This document shows positions 35,457 through 45,600 of a stretch of DNA of 64,000 nucleotides, one piece after another. Origin of the DNA: JANNMJ01 sp031397815 (GTDB lineage Bacteria > Bacteroidota > Bacteroidia > Cytophagales > Hymenobacteraceae); the NCBI GenBank assembly GCA_031397815.1, contig JANNMJ010000246.1, positions 12,550 through 76,549 of the forward strand. Reading direction: 5' to 3'. Under the pieces are notes generated by a model, which saw only the letters and a list, made by a program, of their open reading frames with translations, was not told where the DNA came from and ran no database searches. The first letter of the stretch is position 1, and every line of letters starts with the position of its first letter. The translations under genes were made by a program, and so were the position numbers.

Positions 35457-36941
35457 GTGAAAAAGCTCTCCCTCTCCCAACTCGAACAACACCTAGCCCG
35501 CGCTGCTTGGATTCTGAAAGGCCCCGTTGGTGCCACCGATTTCAAGGACTACATCTTCCCGATGCTCTTCTTCAAGCGCATCTGCGATGTGTACGATGAG
35601 GAGTATCGCGAGGCGCTCACCCTGCCGGGCAGCGATGCTGAGTACGCGGCGCTTCCAGAGCTGCACCGCTTCGTGATTCCGGCTGGCTGCCACTGGCGGG
35701 AAGTACGCGAAGTGACCACCCACGTAGGCGAAGCGCTGAATCGCGCCTTCCGGGGCATTGAGGCGGCGAACCCCGCTAAGCTTGCGGGCATTTTCGGCGA
35801 CGCTGCCTGGACCAACCGCGACAAGCTACCCGATTCGCTCCTGCTCAACCTCATTGAGCACTTCGCGCAGTACTCGCTGGCGAACGAATCGGTGGACCCC
35901 GATGTGCTCGGTCAGAGCTATGAGTACCTGATCAAGCACTTTGCCGACCTCACCAACAAGAAAGCCGGTGAGTTCTATACGCCGCGTTCGGTGGTGCATC
36001 TGATCGGGCTGATTCTGGATGCGCAGGAGGGTGAATCGGTGTACGACCCGGCCTGCGGCACCGGTGGAATGCTGCTCGAAACCACCGAGCACCTGCGCGC
36101 CGCCGGCCGCGACTACCGTACGCTGCGGATGTACGGCCAAGAAAAGAACCTGACGACCTCGACCATCGCACGGATGAACCTCTTCCTGCACGGCATTGAG
36201 GACTTCGAGATTGCGCGCGGCGATACGCTTCGGCACCCGGCGTTTCTGCACCACGACCGTCTGCGCCAGTTCGATTGCGTAGTGGCTAATCCACCGTTTT
36301 CGCTCTCGGAGTGGGGCGTGACCGAATGGGCTACTGACCCGTGGGGGCGCAACGTAGCCGGGACACCGCCCGCCTCGAAGGCCGACTTGGCGTGGGTACA
36401 GCATATGATCGCGTCGATGAAGCCCGACCGGGGGCGCGTGGCGGTGGTGCTGCCCCATGGCGCGCTGTTCCGCAAAGGGGCCGAGGGACGCATCCGGCAA
36501 GCACTCATCGAGCAGGATTTGCTCGATGCGGTGATCGGGCTGGGGCCAAACATCTTTTATGGCACCCAACTGGCCGCCTGCCTGCTGGTATTTCGGGCGC
36601 GCAAGCCCGCCGCGCACCAAGATACCGTGCTGTTCATAGATGCGGCCGATCAGGTGCGGGTGGGCCGGGCGCAGAATTTCCTGGACCCAGCGCACGTCGA
36701 GACCATCCACGACTGGTACGCGGCTGGTAACGACGTGCCCCATCACGTGCGCCGGGTGGCCGTGGCCGAAATCAAAACCCGCGACTATAACCTCAACCTG
36801 CCGCTCTACATCGAGCGCGCGGCTGGCGAAGCGCTGCCCAGCCTGCCCGAAGCCTTGGCTGGGCTAGAAGAATCCGCTCAAAACGCGTGGGCGGCTGAAG
36901 ACCGGTTCCGGGAGTTGTTGAAAGAGTTTGAGCTACTGTAA
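35457..36941 (+). CDS. hsdM: Type I restriction-modification DNA methyltransferase subunit, first copy
   Basis: 494 residues, the usual HsdM size. It has an N-terminal helical HsdM domain (GATDFKDYIFPMLFFKRICD), AdoMet motif I DPACGTGGM near residue 200, catalytic motif IV NPPF (VVANPPFSLSEW), and AGEFYTPRSVV upstream. It methylates adenine in complex with HsdS. The start is a GTG at 35457; no in-frame ATG fits the conserved N-terminus. A second, diverged hsdM starts 5 bp after its stop. Two complete M subunits in tandem are unusual. Confidence 0.95.
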   Translation: MKKLSLSQLEQHLARAAWILKGPVGATDFKDYIFPMLFFKRICDVYDEEYREALTLPGSDAEYAALPELHRFVIPAGCHWREVREVTTHVGEALNRAFRGIEAANPAKLAGIFGDAAWTNRDKLPDSLLLNLIEHFAQYSLANESVDPDVLGQSYEYLIKHFADLTNKKAGEFYTPRSVVHLIGLILDAQEGESVYDPACGTGGMLLETTEHLRAAGRDYRTLRMYGQEKNLTTSTIARMNLFLHGIEDFEIARGDTLRHPAFLHHDRLRQFDCVVANPPFSLSEWGVTEWATDPWGRNVAGTPPASKADLAWVQHMIASMKPDRGRVAVVLPHGALFRKGAEGRIRQALIEQDLLDAVIGLGPNIFYGTQLAACLLVFRARKPAAHQDTVLFIDAADQVRVGRAQNFLDPAHVETIHDWYAAGNDVPHHVRRVAVAEIKTRDYNLNLPLYIERAAGEALPSLPEALAGLEESAQNAWAAEDRFRELLKEFELL

Positions 36942-36946
36942 ACCCC

Positions 36947-38422
36947 ATGACCCAACCCCAACTCGAAAAATACCTCTGGGGCGCTGCCGTGCATCTGCGC
37001 GGGCACATTGGAGCTTCCGACAACAAACAGTACATCTTTCCGCTACTGTTTTTCAAGCGCATCTGCGATGTGTACGATGAGGAGTTCGCCGAAGCCCGCG
37101 CCCTGTACGGCGACGACCTCCAGCCCGGCGCTTTCGCCGAAAACCACCGCTTCCAGTTGCCCACCGGGGCGCATTGGGCCGATGTGCGCGCTACTACCAC
37201 CGACGTGGGCCGCGCCCTGCTCACGGCGATGCGCGCCGTGGAAGAAGCCAACCCTGAGCTACACGGCATCTTCGGCGATGCCAACTGGACCAACAAGGAC
37301 CGCCTGCCCGACCGCGTCCTCATCGACCTGATCGAGCATTTTAGCTCCCAGAAGCTGAGCCTGACGGCCGTGCCGCAAGACCAGCTCGGGCAGGGCTACG
37401 AGTACCTGATCAAGAAATTCGCCGACGACGCCGGCCACACCGCCGCCGAGTTTTACACCAACCGCACGGTTGTTCGGCTGATGACGCTGCTGGCCGACCC
37501 ACAGCCCGGCGAATCCGTCTACGACCCCACTTGTGGCTCTGGGGGGCTGCTGCTCAACGCTGCGCTTCAGCTCAAAGCTGCCGGACAGGAATACCGCACG
37601 CTGCGCCTCTACGGGCAGGAAATCAACCTCATCACGAGCGCCATTGCGCGGGTGAACCTGTTTTTGCACGGCATTCAGGACTTCGAGATCGCGCGTGGCA
37701 ACACCCTGCACGAGCCGCGCCTGCTGCGTCATGACCGCCTCCGCCAGTTCGATATAGTGCTCGCCAACCCGCCCTACTCCATTAAGGAGTGGAACCAGCG
37801 CGCCTTTCAGCACGACGCTTGGGGCCGTAACCTTTGGGGAACGCCCCCGCAGGGCTGCGCCGATTATGCGTTTCAGCAGCATATCCACGCCTCCACCCGC
37901 CCCGATACCGGGCGCTCGGTGGTGCTGCACCCACACGGGGTGCTGTTCCGGAATCAGGAGAGCCATATCCGCCGCCAGATGGTGGAAGCCGACGTGGTAG
38001 AAGCGGTGATCGGGCTGGGACCGAACTTGTTCTACAACTCACCGATGGAAAGCTGCCTGCTGATTTGCCGCACGCGCAAACCCGCCGAGCGGCAAGGGCG
38101 CATTCTGTTCATCAACGCCGTGGACGAGGTGCAGACCGAAAAAGCCATCTCACACCTTGCCGAACACCATATTCAACGTATTCTCACTACGTTCCGTGAG
38201 TTTCAGGATGTGGAAGGTTTTGCACGGGTAGTGCCGGTGGAGGAAGTGCTTACCCGCGATGGCTCGCTCAACATTGCCTATTACGTCTCAAACGTTCGTG
38301 CAGGGGAAGCTTCTACCGATACGCTCACACAAACTGTGGCGCAGTGGTCTGCTGGCGCTGTTACGCTGCGTCATTCGCTTACGGCATTGCTCACCGAACT
38401 TCAGGAGCCTGTTACCCGATGA
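36947..38422 (+). CDS. hsdM: Type I restriction-modification DNA methyltransferase subunit, second copy
   Basis: 491 residues, colinear with the preceding HsdM but clearly diverged. GASDNKQYIFPLLFFKRICD is the matching N-terminal segment, motif I reads DPTCGSGGL, motif IV NPPY (VLANPPYSIKEW), and AAEFYTNRTVV precedes motif I. Both catalytic motifs are intact, so it is not an obvious pseudogene. The hsdS start codon overlaps its stop (ATGA at 38419-38422), so this copy is the one coupled translationally to the specificity subunit. Together with the first copy it could form a hetero-M complex instead of the usual M2S. Confidence 0.95.
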   Translation: MTQPQLEKYLWGAAVHLRGHIGASDNKQYIFPLLFFKRICDVYDEEFAEARALYGDDLQPGAFAENHRFQLPTGAHWADVRATTTDVGRALLTAMRAVEEANPELHGIFGDANWTNKDRLPDRVLIDLIEHFSSQKLSLTAVPQDQLGQGYEYLIKKFADDAGHTAAEFYTNRTVVRLMTLLADPQPGESVYDPTCGSGGLLLNAALQLKAAGQEYRTLRLYGQEINLITSAIARVNLFLHGIQDFEIARGNTLHEPRLLRHDRLRQFDIVLANPPYSIKEWNQRAFQHDAWGRNLWGTPPQGCADYAFQQHIHASTRPDTGRSVVLHPHGVLFRNQESHIRRQMVEADVVEAVIGLGPNLFYNSPMESCLLICRTRKPAERQGRILFINAVDEVQTEKAISHLAEHHIQRILTTFREFQDVEGFARVVPVEEVLTRDGSLNIAYYVSNVRAGEASTDTLTQTVAQWSAGAVTLRHSLTALLTELQEPVTR

Positions 38423-39570
38423 GCCAGCTCGATAGACTTGATAAAACCCACTGGCCGACGTTTCGCTTCGATGAAATCGCGCGCAATGTCTCTGAACGGG
38501 TAGACCCCGGCGCTACCGATCTCGATGTGTACGTCGGACTCGAACATATAGACTCCGGCTCCCTCCACATCAAGCGCACCGGCACGCCCGCCGATGTGGA
38601 AGGCCAGAAGCTGCGCGTGTATCCCGGCGATATCATCTTCGGCCGCCGTCGCGCCTACCAGCGCAAAGCCGCCATCGCCACTTTCGACGGTATTTGCTCG
38701 GCGCACGCGCTGGTGCTGCGTGCCCACGATGCCGTGATCGACCCGCGCCTTTTGCCTTTCTTCCTGCACTCGGATGCGTTTATGCACCGCGCCATCGACA
38801 TCTCGGTGGGCGGCCTATCGCCGACAATCAATTGGGGTGATCTCAAAAAAGAAGAATTCCGCCTGCCCCCCCGCGCCCAGCAAGCCCGCCTCGCCGAGCT
38901 GCTTTGGGCAGCAGATGCGGTGGGGGAAGGGTATGCCACCGTTATTCAACGCACCTTCGGAACACGCAAGGTTTTATTGAATGAAGACGAGCGAGCAGCT
39001 AAATCTCAAGTTTCTTTAGGAGAACTTGCAGAGGTATCGTATGGAATGGGGGTGCCGCCAAAACTTGCTGACGATGGAGTGCCTATTGTGCGTGCAACTA
39101 ATATCAGAGCTGGTGAAATCAGCGCAGAAGGGCTAATAAGAACGTATCCAGCAAACGTGCCAGTCGGTAAGCGTGTTTTGCTGGATGAAGGTGACATCAT
39201 TGTAGTTCGAAGCGGGGCCTACACAGGTGATATTGGCTACATCACACCAGAGTGGGCCGGCAGTTTAGCTGGTTACGACTTGGTCGCAAAACCAAATCTC
39301 GAAAAAGCAGATCCTTTCCTTTTGTCAGAGCTGCTTCTTAGCGATAAGGTGCAAGCGTATTTCAAAGCAGAAAGCGTTCGCAATGCTCAGCCCCATCTGA
39401 ATGCTGAGCAGTTAAAAAACACTAAGCTTCCGGACTTTTCAAAAGAACAGAGAGCAACACTCTCAAATAAGCTTGCTTCAATTCTAGCCCTGCGCCAACA
39501 AGCGGAAGCCAGTCTCGTCCAAGCCCAAGCCACCAAGCAAGCCCTGCTCAATCACATTTTCAGCGCCTGA
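38419..39570 (+). CDS. hsdS: Type I restriction-modification specificity subunit
   Basis: 383 residues from the ATG at 38419, overlapping the hsdM stop. There are two target-recognition domains: about 10-155 (DVYVGLEHIDSGSLHIKR, ending SPTINWGDLKKEEFRLP) and about 195-350 (ELAEVSYGMGVPPKL, then PHLNAEQLKNTKLP), each followed by a conserved helix. It determines the bipartite DNA sequence recognised by both methylation and restriction. The second recognition domain and the helix before it (from about 38950 to 39480) are visibly richer in A and T than the first, suggesting that TRD2 was acquired by recombination. Confidence 0.92.
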   Translation: MSQLDRLDKTHWPTFRFDEIARNVSERVDPGATDLDVYVGLEHIDSGSLHIKRTGTPADVEGQKLRVYPGDIIFGRRRAYQRKAAIATFDGICSAHALVLRAHDAVIDPRLLPFFLHSDAFMHRAIDISVGGLSPTINWGDLKKEEFRLPPRAQQARLAELLWAADAVGEGYATVIQRTFGTRKVLLNEDERAAKSQVSLGELAEVSYGMGVPPKLADDGVPIVRATNIRAGEISAEGLIRTYPANVPVGKRVLLDEGDIIVVRSGAYTGDIGYITPEWAGSLAGYDLVAKPNLEKADPFLLSELLLSDKVQAYFKAESVRNAQPHLNAEQLKNTKLPDFSKEQRATLSNKLASILALRQQAEASLVQAQATKQALLNHIFSA

Positions 39571-39575
39571 TACCA

Positions 39576-41408
39576 ATGGCTACCTCCTCCCGCCACTCCG
39601 ATCTATTAATGACCGAAATCCACGACCGGGTATTGGATTTGCTGCGGATTTGGCAGGCCGAAACTAAAGATGAGAACCGATTTTTTTATTTGCGCCGCAC
39701 TAAAGATGAGAGGTTTGAGGAGGGATATTGGTTTCCGGGTGATGAATCTTACTTAAATATCTCATTCTGGTCAGGCTCTGACTCAAAGCACAAAACATCC
39801 AACGCGTTTTTGCGGATTAGGCGTAGCCGAGGATGTGCCGCGATGCTAGTAGCGCGCGAGTCGCTGGTGAAACAGGATTTTTTTAAAACATTCGTTAGCA
39901 GCGAATCAACGAACGTTGCTTCAGGAGCAGGCTATGAGCCCACAAAAAGGCTGGGTGTGTGGGCGAAGGACTTGAATCCTGATTACCGTGAATTTGAGGC
40001 TGTGCTAAGCTCCTATTTGCAGGACGAGAAGCCACGCCTCGATACCTTGATCCGTGAATACGACGGCCGTATCGGCGAAGAATTTGAAACACCCTTCGGT
40101 TTTCTTAACGAAACAGAGTTCAATAAATCACTCCGTCAGACGCTCGAACAGCAGGGACGCTTACGGGCAGGCATACCTGCTCAGATTCGTTTTTCTCTAG
40201 CAGCGCCTACTAGTGAAGAACCCTACCGTTTGATGGGGTTCACCATTCAGGGCTTTCAAGGTATTAAGCGCACGGTAGTAGAAACCATACCTGATGCCCA
40301 GTGGATTTTCCTGACTGGCGATAACGGTTTTGGTAAAACCAGCGTGCTGCGGGCGTTGGCGGTAGGGTTGAGCAGCCACGATGCCGGTGCTGGTCAATGG
40401 GATACTACTAACTCCAGCGGGCAGATCACAGTCAGCGTTCGGCCGGGGAAGGCATCTCCCTTAGTATTTGTGGCCTCACCCAACGGGCGCACCGGCCCTG
40501 CCGAGACCACTAGCTCTTCCACTCGCGGCTTGCCTAGCTTGGATGCAGCTCTGGTGGCCTATGGACCCAATCGTTTACTTCAGCAGGAGGCCGTGTCGCG
40601 CAATGTGTCCCGCAAAGACGAGCATAATGTAGCCAGTCTGTTTGCGGGAAATTATGTGGTGCCGCTGCGAAATTTCGATTTCGAGCTAGAGCAGGCTGAA
40701 AAGCACGACAAGCAGAGGAAGTATAAGTATCTGTTAAAGGCGCTGCAAGACGCCACCGACGGCCGTATCCAGAAGGCTCGCGTGGTTTCAGAAAATAGCA
40801 AAGGCGTTGTGCTTTATACAGAGCACATCTCGCCGGATGACGGCACTGAGCCCTTCACGGTTGAAACCCGCTTTGATAACCTTGCCACTGGCCTACGAAG
40901 CATCATCAACCTAGTGGCCGATATCTACGTGCGGCTGGTCGGTGCACAAGGTGCTCTTCGCCCAGAGGAGCTGGTTGGCATCGTAATTATTGATGAGCTG
41001 GAAAACCACCTGCACCCGCGCTTGCAGCGGGCTTTGCCGGGTAAGTTGTCGAAGGTGTTTCCGGGCCTACAGTTCATTGCTTCTACGCATTCGCCGATTC
41101 CGTTTCTGGGAGCGCCGAAAGGGAGTGTGTTTCTGCGGGTGGAGCGGGATAAGGAGCGTGGGATTACGGTGGAAGAGCTTGACGTTGACGTGAGCGTCCT
41201 GCTGCCGAATACCATTCTGTCCTCGCCGATCTTCGGTTTTCAGGAGCTGGTAGCTGAAAGCCACGACGGGAGCCAGCGGGTGCGGGTAGAAGACACCTAC
41301 CAGCAAATGAAGCGGAACGACGCCACGGCAGAGAAGATCACCGAGTTTATGGACGACGATCGTACCCGGGAGCTGTTGGCGCTGCTCGAAAAGCCCGAAA
41401 CAACCTAG
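39576..41408 (+). CDS. Septu PtuA-like AAA/ABC-type ATPase with extra N-terminal domain
   Basis: 610 residues. An N-terminal region of about 210 residues, relatively AT-rich in DNA and unlike any domain I know, precedes an SMC/ABC-like ATPase: Walker A FLTGDNGFGKTSVLRAL near 245-260, signature-like region TGLRSIINLVA, Walker B IVIIDELENHLHPRL near 470-484, and the switch histidine in FIASTHSPIPF. It is followed after 8 bp by an HNH endonuclease, the PtuA-PtuB arrangement of Septu defence. PtuA is thought to sense phage DNA or a nucleotide state and control the nuclease. The N-terminal domain could be a sensor specific to this variant. Confidence 0.85.
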   Translation: MATSSRHSDLLMTEIHDRVLDLLRIWQAETKDENRFFYLRRTKDERFEEGYWFPGDESYLNISFWSGSDSKHKTSNAFLRIRRSRGCAAMLVARESLVKQDFFKTFVSSESTNVASGAGYEPTKRLGVWAKDLNPDYREFEAVLSSYLQDEKPRLDTLIREYDGRIGEEFETPFGFLNETEFNKSLRQTLEQQGRLRAGIPAQIRFSLAAPTSEEPYRLMGFTIQGFQGIKRTVVETIPDAQWIFLTGDNGFGKTSVLRALAVGLSSHDAGAGQWDTTNSSGQITVSVRPGKASPLVFVASPNGRTGPAETTSSSTRGLPSLDAALVAYGPNRLLQQEAVSRNVSRKDEHNVASLFAGNYVVPLRNFDFELEQAEKHDKQRKYKYLLKALQDATDGRIQKARVVSENSKGVVLYTEHISPDDGTEPFTVETRFDNLATGLRSIINLVADIYVRLVGAQGALRPEELVGIVIIDELENHLHPRLQRALPGKLSKVFPGLQFIASTHSPIPFLGAPKGSVFLRVERDKERGITVEELDVDVSVLLPNTILSSPIFGFQELVAESHDGSQRVRVEDTYQQMKRNDATAEKITEFMDDDRTRELLALLEKPETT

Positions 41409-41416
41409 TAAAGGTG

Positions 41417-42337
41417 ATGCGATACGTCAAGAAACCCGCTGCCGCCCCTGCCCACCTACTGGCCGCAGTGCCCGCCCTGGCCACGCTCGTCGAGGCGGTC
41501 GATTTGGACAGCATCAGCGACGACGTCTACAAAGGCGAGTACAAGTACGTTGATCCACTGGATGGCCGCAAAAAAAGCGGCTCGCGTACCCGCGACGAGC
41601 TCAACAAGGTTTACCACTCGAAGTGCGCGTACTGCGAGGTGCTATGCAAAGCCGAGATTGAGCATTACCGGCCGAAGAAGGGCGTAAAAGAACAGGCAGG
41701 CTATGGCTACTACTGGCTGTGCTACGAGTGGACGAACCTGCTGCCCTCGTGCCGGTACTGCAACACCGAAGGTGGCAAGGGGACCCAGTTTCCGGTGATG
41801 GGTACGCGGCCGCCCGGCCCACCGCTTAATCCCGCCAACAAGTTCGATGCTTCCCTGAATGCCACGGATGCCCGCCTTACGGCTGAAAGGCCTTACCTGC
41901 TGAACCCCGAGATCGACGAGCCGCGCAATTTTCTAGCATTTAAACTTAATGCCCAAGGCAAAGGCGTGGATATAACCGGTACTGACTCCCTAGACCGGGG
42001 TGGCAAAACCGTTGCGATCTGCAATCTCAACCGCGAGTACCTCCGCCTCGACCGCGACAAGAACGTCGTGTACTACATTGTCCAGGACATCAATGCCAAG
42101 TTTGAGTCCGAAGCGGCCGGCGTGTACACGCCGCAAGGGCTTCTTTTGGACCTATTGCGCTACTTCGACCGCTTAAAGCAGGCCGCGGCTGACGAGACGT
42201 TAGCGCATACCCTCCTACGCTGGTTTATCATGGAGACGTACGACAACTTCGCCGCGATCATCGGTCCATTGCTGCCCGACGATAACCAGCGGCGCGTGGT
42301 GCTGGCGGCTTTTAAGCGGTACAAAACCCTGCCGTAG
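41417..42337 (+). CDS. Septu PtuB-like HNH endonuclease (TIGR02646-type)
   Basis: 306 residues from the ATG at 41417 (a GTG immediately before it is also possible). The zinc/HNH region is at about 70-116: KCAYCE (Cys70, Cys73), AEIEHYRPKKG with His83, then NLLPSCRYCN (Cys112, Cys115, Asn116). This is the arrangement of HNH proteins associated with retrons and Septu. The rest is helical. With the ATPase just upstream it forms a two-gene Septu-like cassette embedded between hsdS and hsdR. Confidence 0.88.
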   Translation: MRYVKKPAAAPAHLLAAVPALATLVEAVDLDSISDDVYKGEYKYVDPLDGRKKSGSRTRDELNKVYHSKCAYCEVLCKAEIEHYRPKKGVKEQAGYGYYWLCYEWTNLLPSCRYCNTEGGKGTQFPVMGTRPPGPPLNPANKFDASLNATDARLTAERPYLLNPEIDEPRNFLAFKLNAQGKGVDITGTDSLDRGGKTVAICNLNREYLRLDRDKNVVYYIVQDINAKFESEAAGVYTPQGLLLDLLRYFDRLKQAAADETLAHTLLRWFIMETYDNFAAIIGPLLPDDNQRRVVLAAFKRYKTLP

Positions 42338-42409
42338 CTAGTGCATTGCTACTCGCTGTCGCATAACGGTTATTAGTTGGCGGAATGCACCCGTTTGCTA
42401 CTTTCTTAA

Positions 42410-42553
42410 ATGCCAGCCTGCCCTCACCCGCTCGACCCGCTGCCGGTGTTTCGAATAGAGTACTACCAAAACCTACCTTACATCCTACGGCACGGACTGC
42501 ACTCGAAGGGCCACCCAGCGTCCTTTACTCCTGCGAACGATCCTGATAAGTAG
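42410..42553 (+). pseudogene. 5' fragment of a second darT
   Basis: A 47-codon frame (ATG to TAG) starting MPACPHPLDPLPVFRIEYYQ and then NLPYILRHGLHSKGHP. It aligns with the first 37 residues of DarT at 46021 (MPACPYPLDRLLVYRIEHYE, NLPYILRHGMHTRNHP) and then diverges into a stop. The nucleotide differences between the copies are substantial, so this is an old relic of a paralogous darT, not a recent duplication. It is too short to have activity. Confidence 0.8.
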
Positions 42554-42639
42554 CCTTCTGCGTCAATTGGGCTATTTTGAGCGCTCGTTGCCTAAGCCTT
42601 GTTTCAATACCTTTTCCACATCTGACACAACTAATTTTT

Positions 42640-45600
42640 ATGGCGGCATCCGATATCCAAGCCAGTATCAATCGTAATAATCACAAGCTAACCGCCGACA
42701 AAATCATCCAGATTCTGGATCAGGTACGGGACGATGCCGAGAAATCGAACCGGCGCTGGGTGTGGGAGTTGATGCAAAACGCGAAAGATGTAGCGAACGC
42801 CTTCGGCCGGGTATCCATTGAGATTCGGCTGACCGACGACGCCCTCACATTTGCTCATAACGGCAACCCGTTTCACGTTGAGCACATCACGGGCCTGATT
42901 CAGCAGGTCAGCTCGAAGATATCAGATAGCAGCGATGAGGAGATAACCGGCAAGTTTGGTACGGGCTTCATTAGCACCCATCTGCTGTCGAGTGTCATCG
43001 ATGTGCAGGGCGTCGTGCAGCGCGAAGCCGGTGCGCACCGGAAGTTCACGGTCTGCCTCGACCGATCGGGTACCACCTCCGAGGAATTGCTCGATAGCAT
43101 CAGTGATTCGCTGGATCGCATTCTGACGCTGGACCACGACGAAACCGCGTTTCCGCTCATTCCAGATTATCCGGCGGTACGCCGCGAAACCGACCTACAC
43201 ACGGTGTTCAGCTACGGGCTATCCGATGCGGAAAGCCAGGAAGCCGCTACTGCCGGCCTGGCCGATCTGGTGCACACCCTGCCCAGCACGCTGGTCAACC
43301 TATACAAGCTGAAACAGGTGCGCGTCGTGCACCCCAACGGCGCCGAGCAGACTTACCACAGCGAGCGTACCCAAGAGGAAGGACCCATTGCCTGGTACAC
43401 GGTACGCGTGACGGATTCGGAGCAACTCCAAGTCGCTGAGCGCCATTTTCTCGCCTACGAGACTCCCGAGCTGCGGCTACTCGCTGAAGTGATCGACTTC
43501 GAGACCTTGACACTGGTGCCCCCCACCGGGCAGCAGCCGATGCTTTACCGCGACTTTCCGCTCATCGGGTCCGAGCGGTTTCACTTCCCGTTTACGCTCA
43601 ACGGCTTCAACTTCTATCCGACCGAACAGCGCAACGGTCTGATGCTAAACGGAGAATCGGAAAAACCGACTCATAACCGCGCCCTAATCTTGGCCGCCCG
43701 AGAAGCTGCACTGGCATTTACCGATTGGCTGATTGAGCACGGAGCCCGCAACCGATACGTGTTGGCCAACACACGCATTCCCGAATCGGGGATGGACACC
43801 AAAACGAAAGCGTGGTACGAAGGCGTGCAGCGGGAATGGCGCGAGACACTCCTCGATAAGCCGTTGGTAGAGAATCACGCCGGTACGTTCACAGCGTTGC
43901 GCAACACGTGGATTCCACGCACCCAACCAGGAAGCAGCCAAGCGGATAATGACGCCCTCTGGGCCATTGCGGTTGATTTTTACGATGCGGGAGTACTGCC
44001 GCAGCGTGAGTTGGTTGGGGCCTGGGTTAAAGCACTTGGTGTGGAGGCGGAACTGGACAATTGGAACTATCACTTACTCTTAGATGCCGACCAATTACTG
44101 TTTGACGTGGCTGAAAAGGCTACGGTAGAGGCGATTCAGGATACTGACGAGCTAAGTACACTCGCTTGGCTCAACCGGCTGTACACCTTCCTGAGCGGAC
44201 AAAAGAAATTGCCCTTGCTGGATACGTATGCGGCCGTGCCCAACCAACGCGGTGTATTGCGAAAGCTGCCCGACCTGTACGTGGAGCGCCCGAAGGAACT
44301 GATAGCAGCTGAGATTCTGGACGTACTCGAAACGCTGGGCGAACTTTGGCGCGACGACCTGCTACACCGCGCGGTATTACTACCCGGCATCACCCATCGC
44401 GAGCGCGGCCTGCGCGAAGCCTCTACCAGGCTCAACGAACTGCTGAATCAAGCTGATCAAAAGGGCGTACCCACACGCGATTTTCTGAATCGGCCCGACG
44501 CCGTTGCACTGCTAGTGGCGCTACTGCGCCTCACCACCGTTGAATCCAAGGATGATACGTACCGCAGCCGCTTGTTCGGATTCGCTAAGGAGATACTTCA
44601 CTTTCCGGAAGAACCCTTGGTGATTGATGGTTTGGCGGGATTCAGTTCTACACTCACCATTGCGGCCAGACTGCTCACATATGTCGTCAATGAAGCAATT
44701 GAGCAGTCAACTACCGTCACCGGTCTTTCGAAGGAGTTAGGGAAAGACCAGAATCAAACGATTAACTGGTTGAACGATTACTTAGTCCTTTTGGAGACCT
44801 CCGGTGCCGATTACGCACAGCTGATCAAGGACGGTGACATCGTACCAAACCGGCTAGGCGATTTGTGCGCCTATACGGATATAATGGATTACGGTACGCC
44901 GGAGCAGGAACTTGATGACGAATTGATCTCGATTCTGCACGAGTTTGAGCCGAACAATGACTTACGAAGCATGCTCGTAGCCGACGGCATCTTCCTAGAC
45001 CTCAAAATCTATTACTTTGAAAATCTGTGCCAAGAGTTGATGATGCACGTCAACGATATCAGGACGAATGGGCAGGAGCAGGAATACCCCTCTCCACTGC
45101 TTCGCCTGATTGAGTGGTGCGAAGGCCACCGAGAATTGGCCCAGCTCTATCTCAAACAATTCACCGAAAGCCGGGGCAGCCTCTTCTTCACGCTCACAAT
45201 TCAATCAAATCCTGAGCGCAGCGCTGACGTGATGCGACTGATGCGCAATCCCGAGATGATCAGCGACCTAGCGGCGCTTTCCGAATCAGGCGCTGACCTT
45301 GGCAAGTTGCGCGAGCTGGCCGAGTTGCCTAACATTGATGCTGTACTGCGGCTCGCTGAGCTAGTCCCCACCGACGCTGTAATGGCTCGCGTGCTGGAAT
45401 ACGCTAACGACCTGCGACGGGAACACAGCCGGTTTAAGCACTTGCAGCGCATTGGGGCAATGATCGAAGAGGCGTTCCGGCAAGCGCTGCTGGAATCGGG
45501 CATCGCGGCCGAGTTTGAGCACGACGAGCAGCAAGCCGCCGAAGTGAAATACCGGGGCATCGGCTCCTACGACTTTGCTGTAGTGAACCCCACCAACGGC

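Noticed and set aside
35826..36746. Long minus-strand frame opposite hsdM
   Set aside because: Shadow of the methyltransferase gene; the plus strand carries all AdoMet motifs. The same applies to antisense frames over hsdM2 (37259-37966) and the propeller gene (58329-59261).
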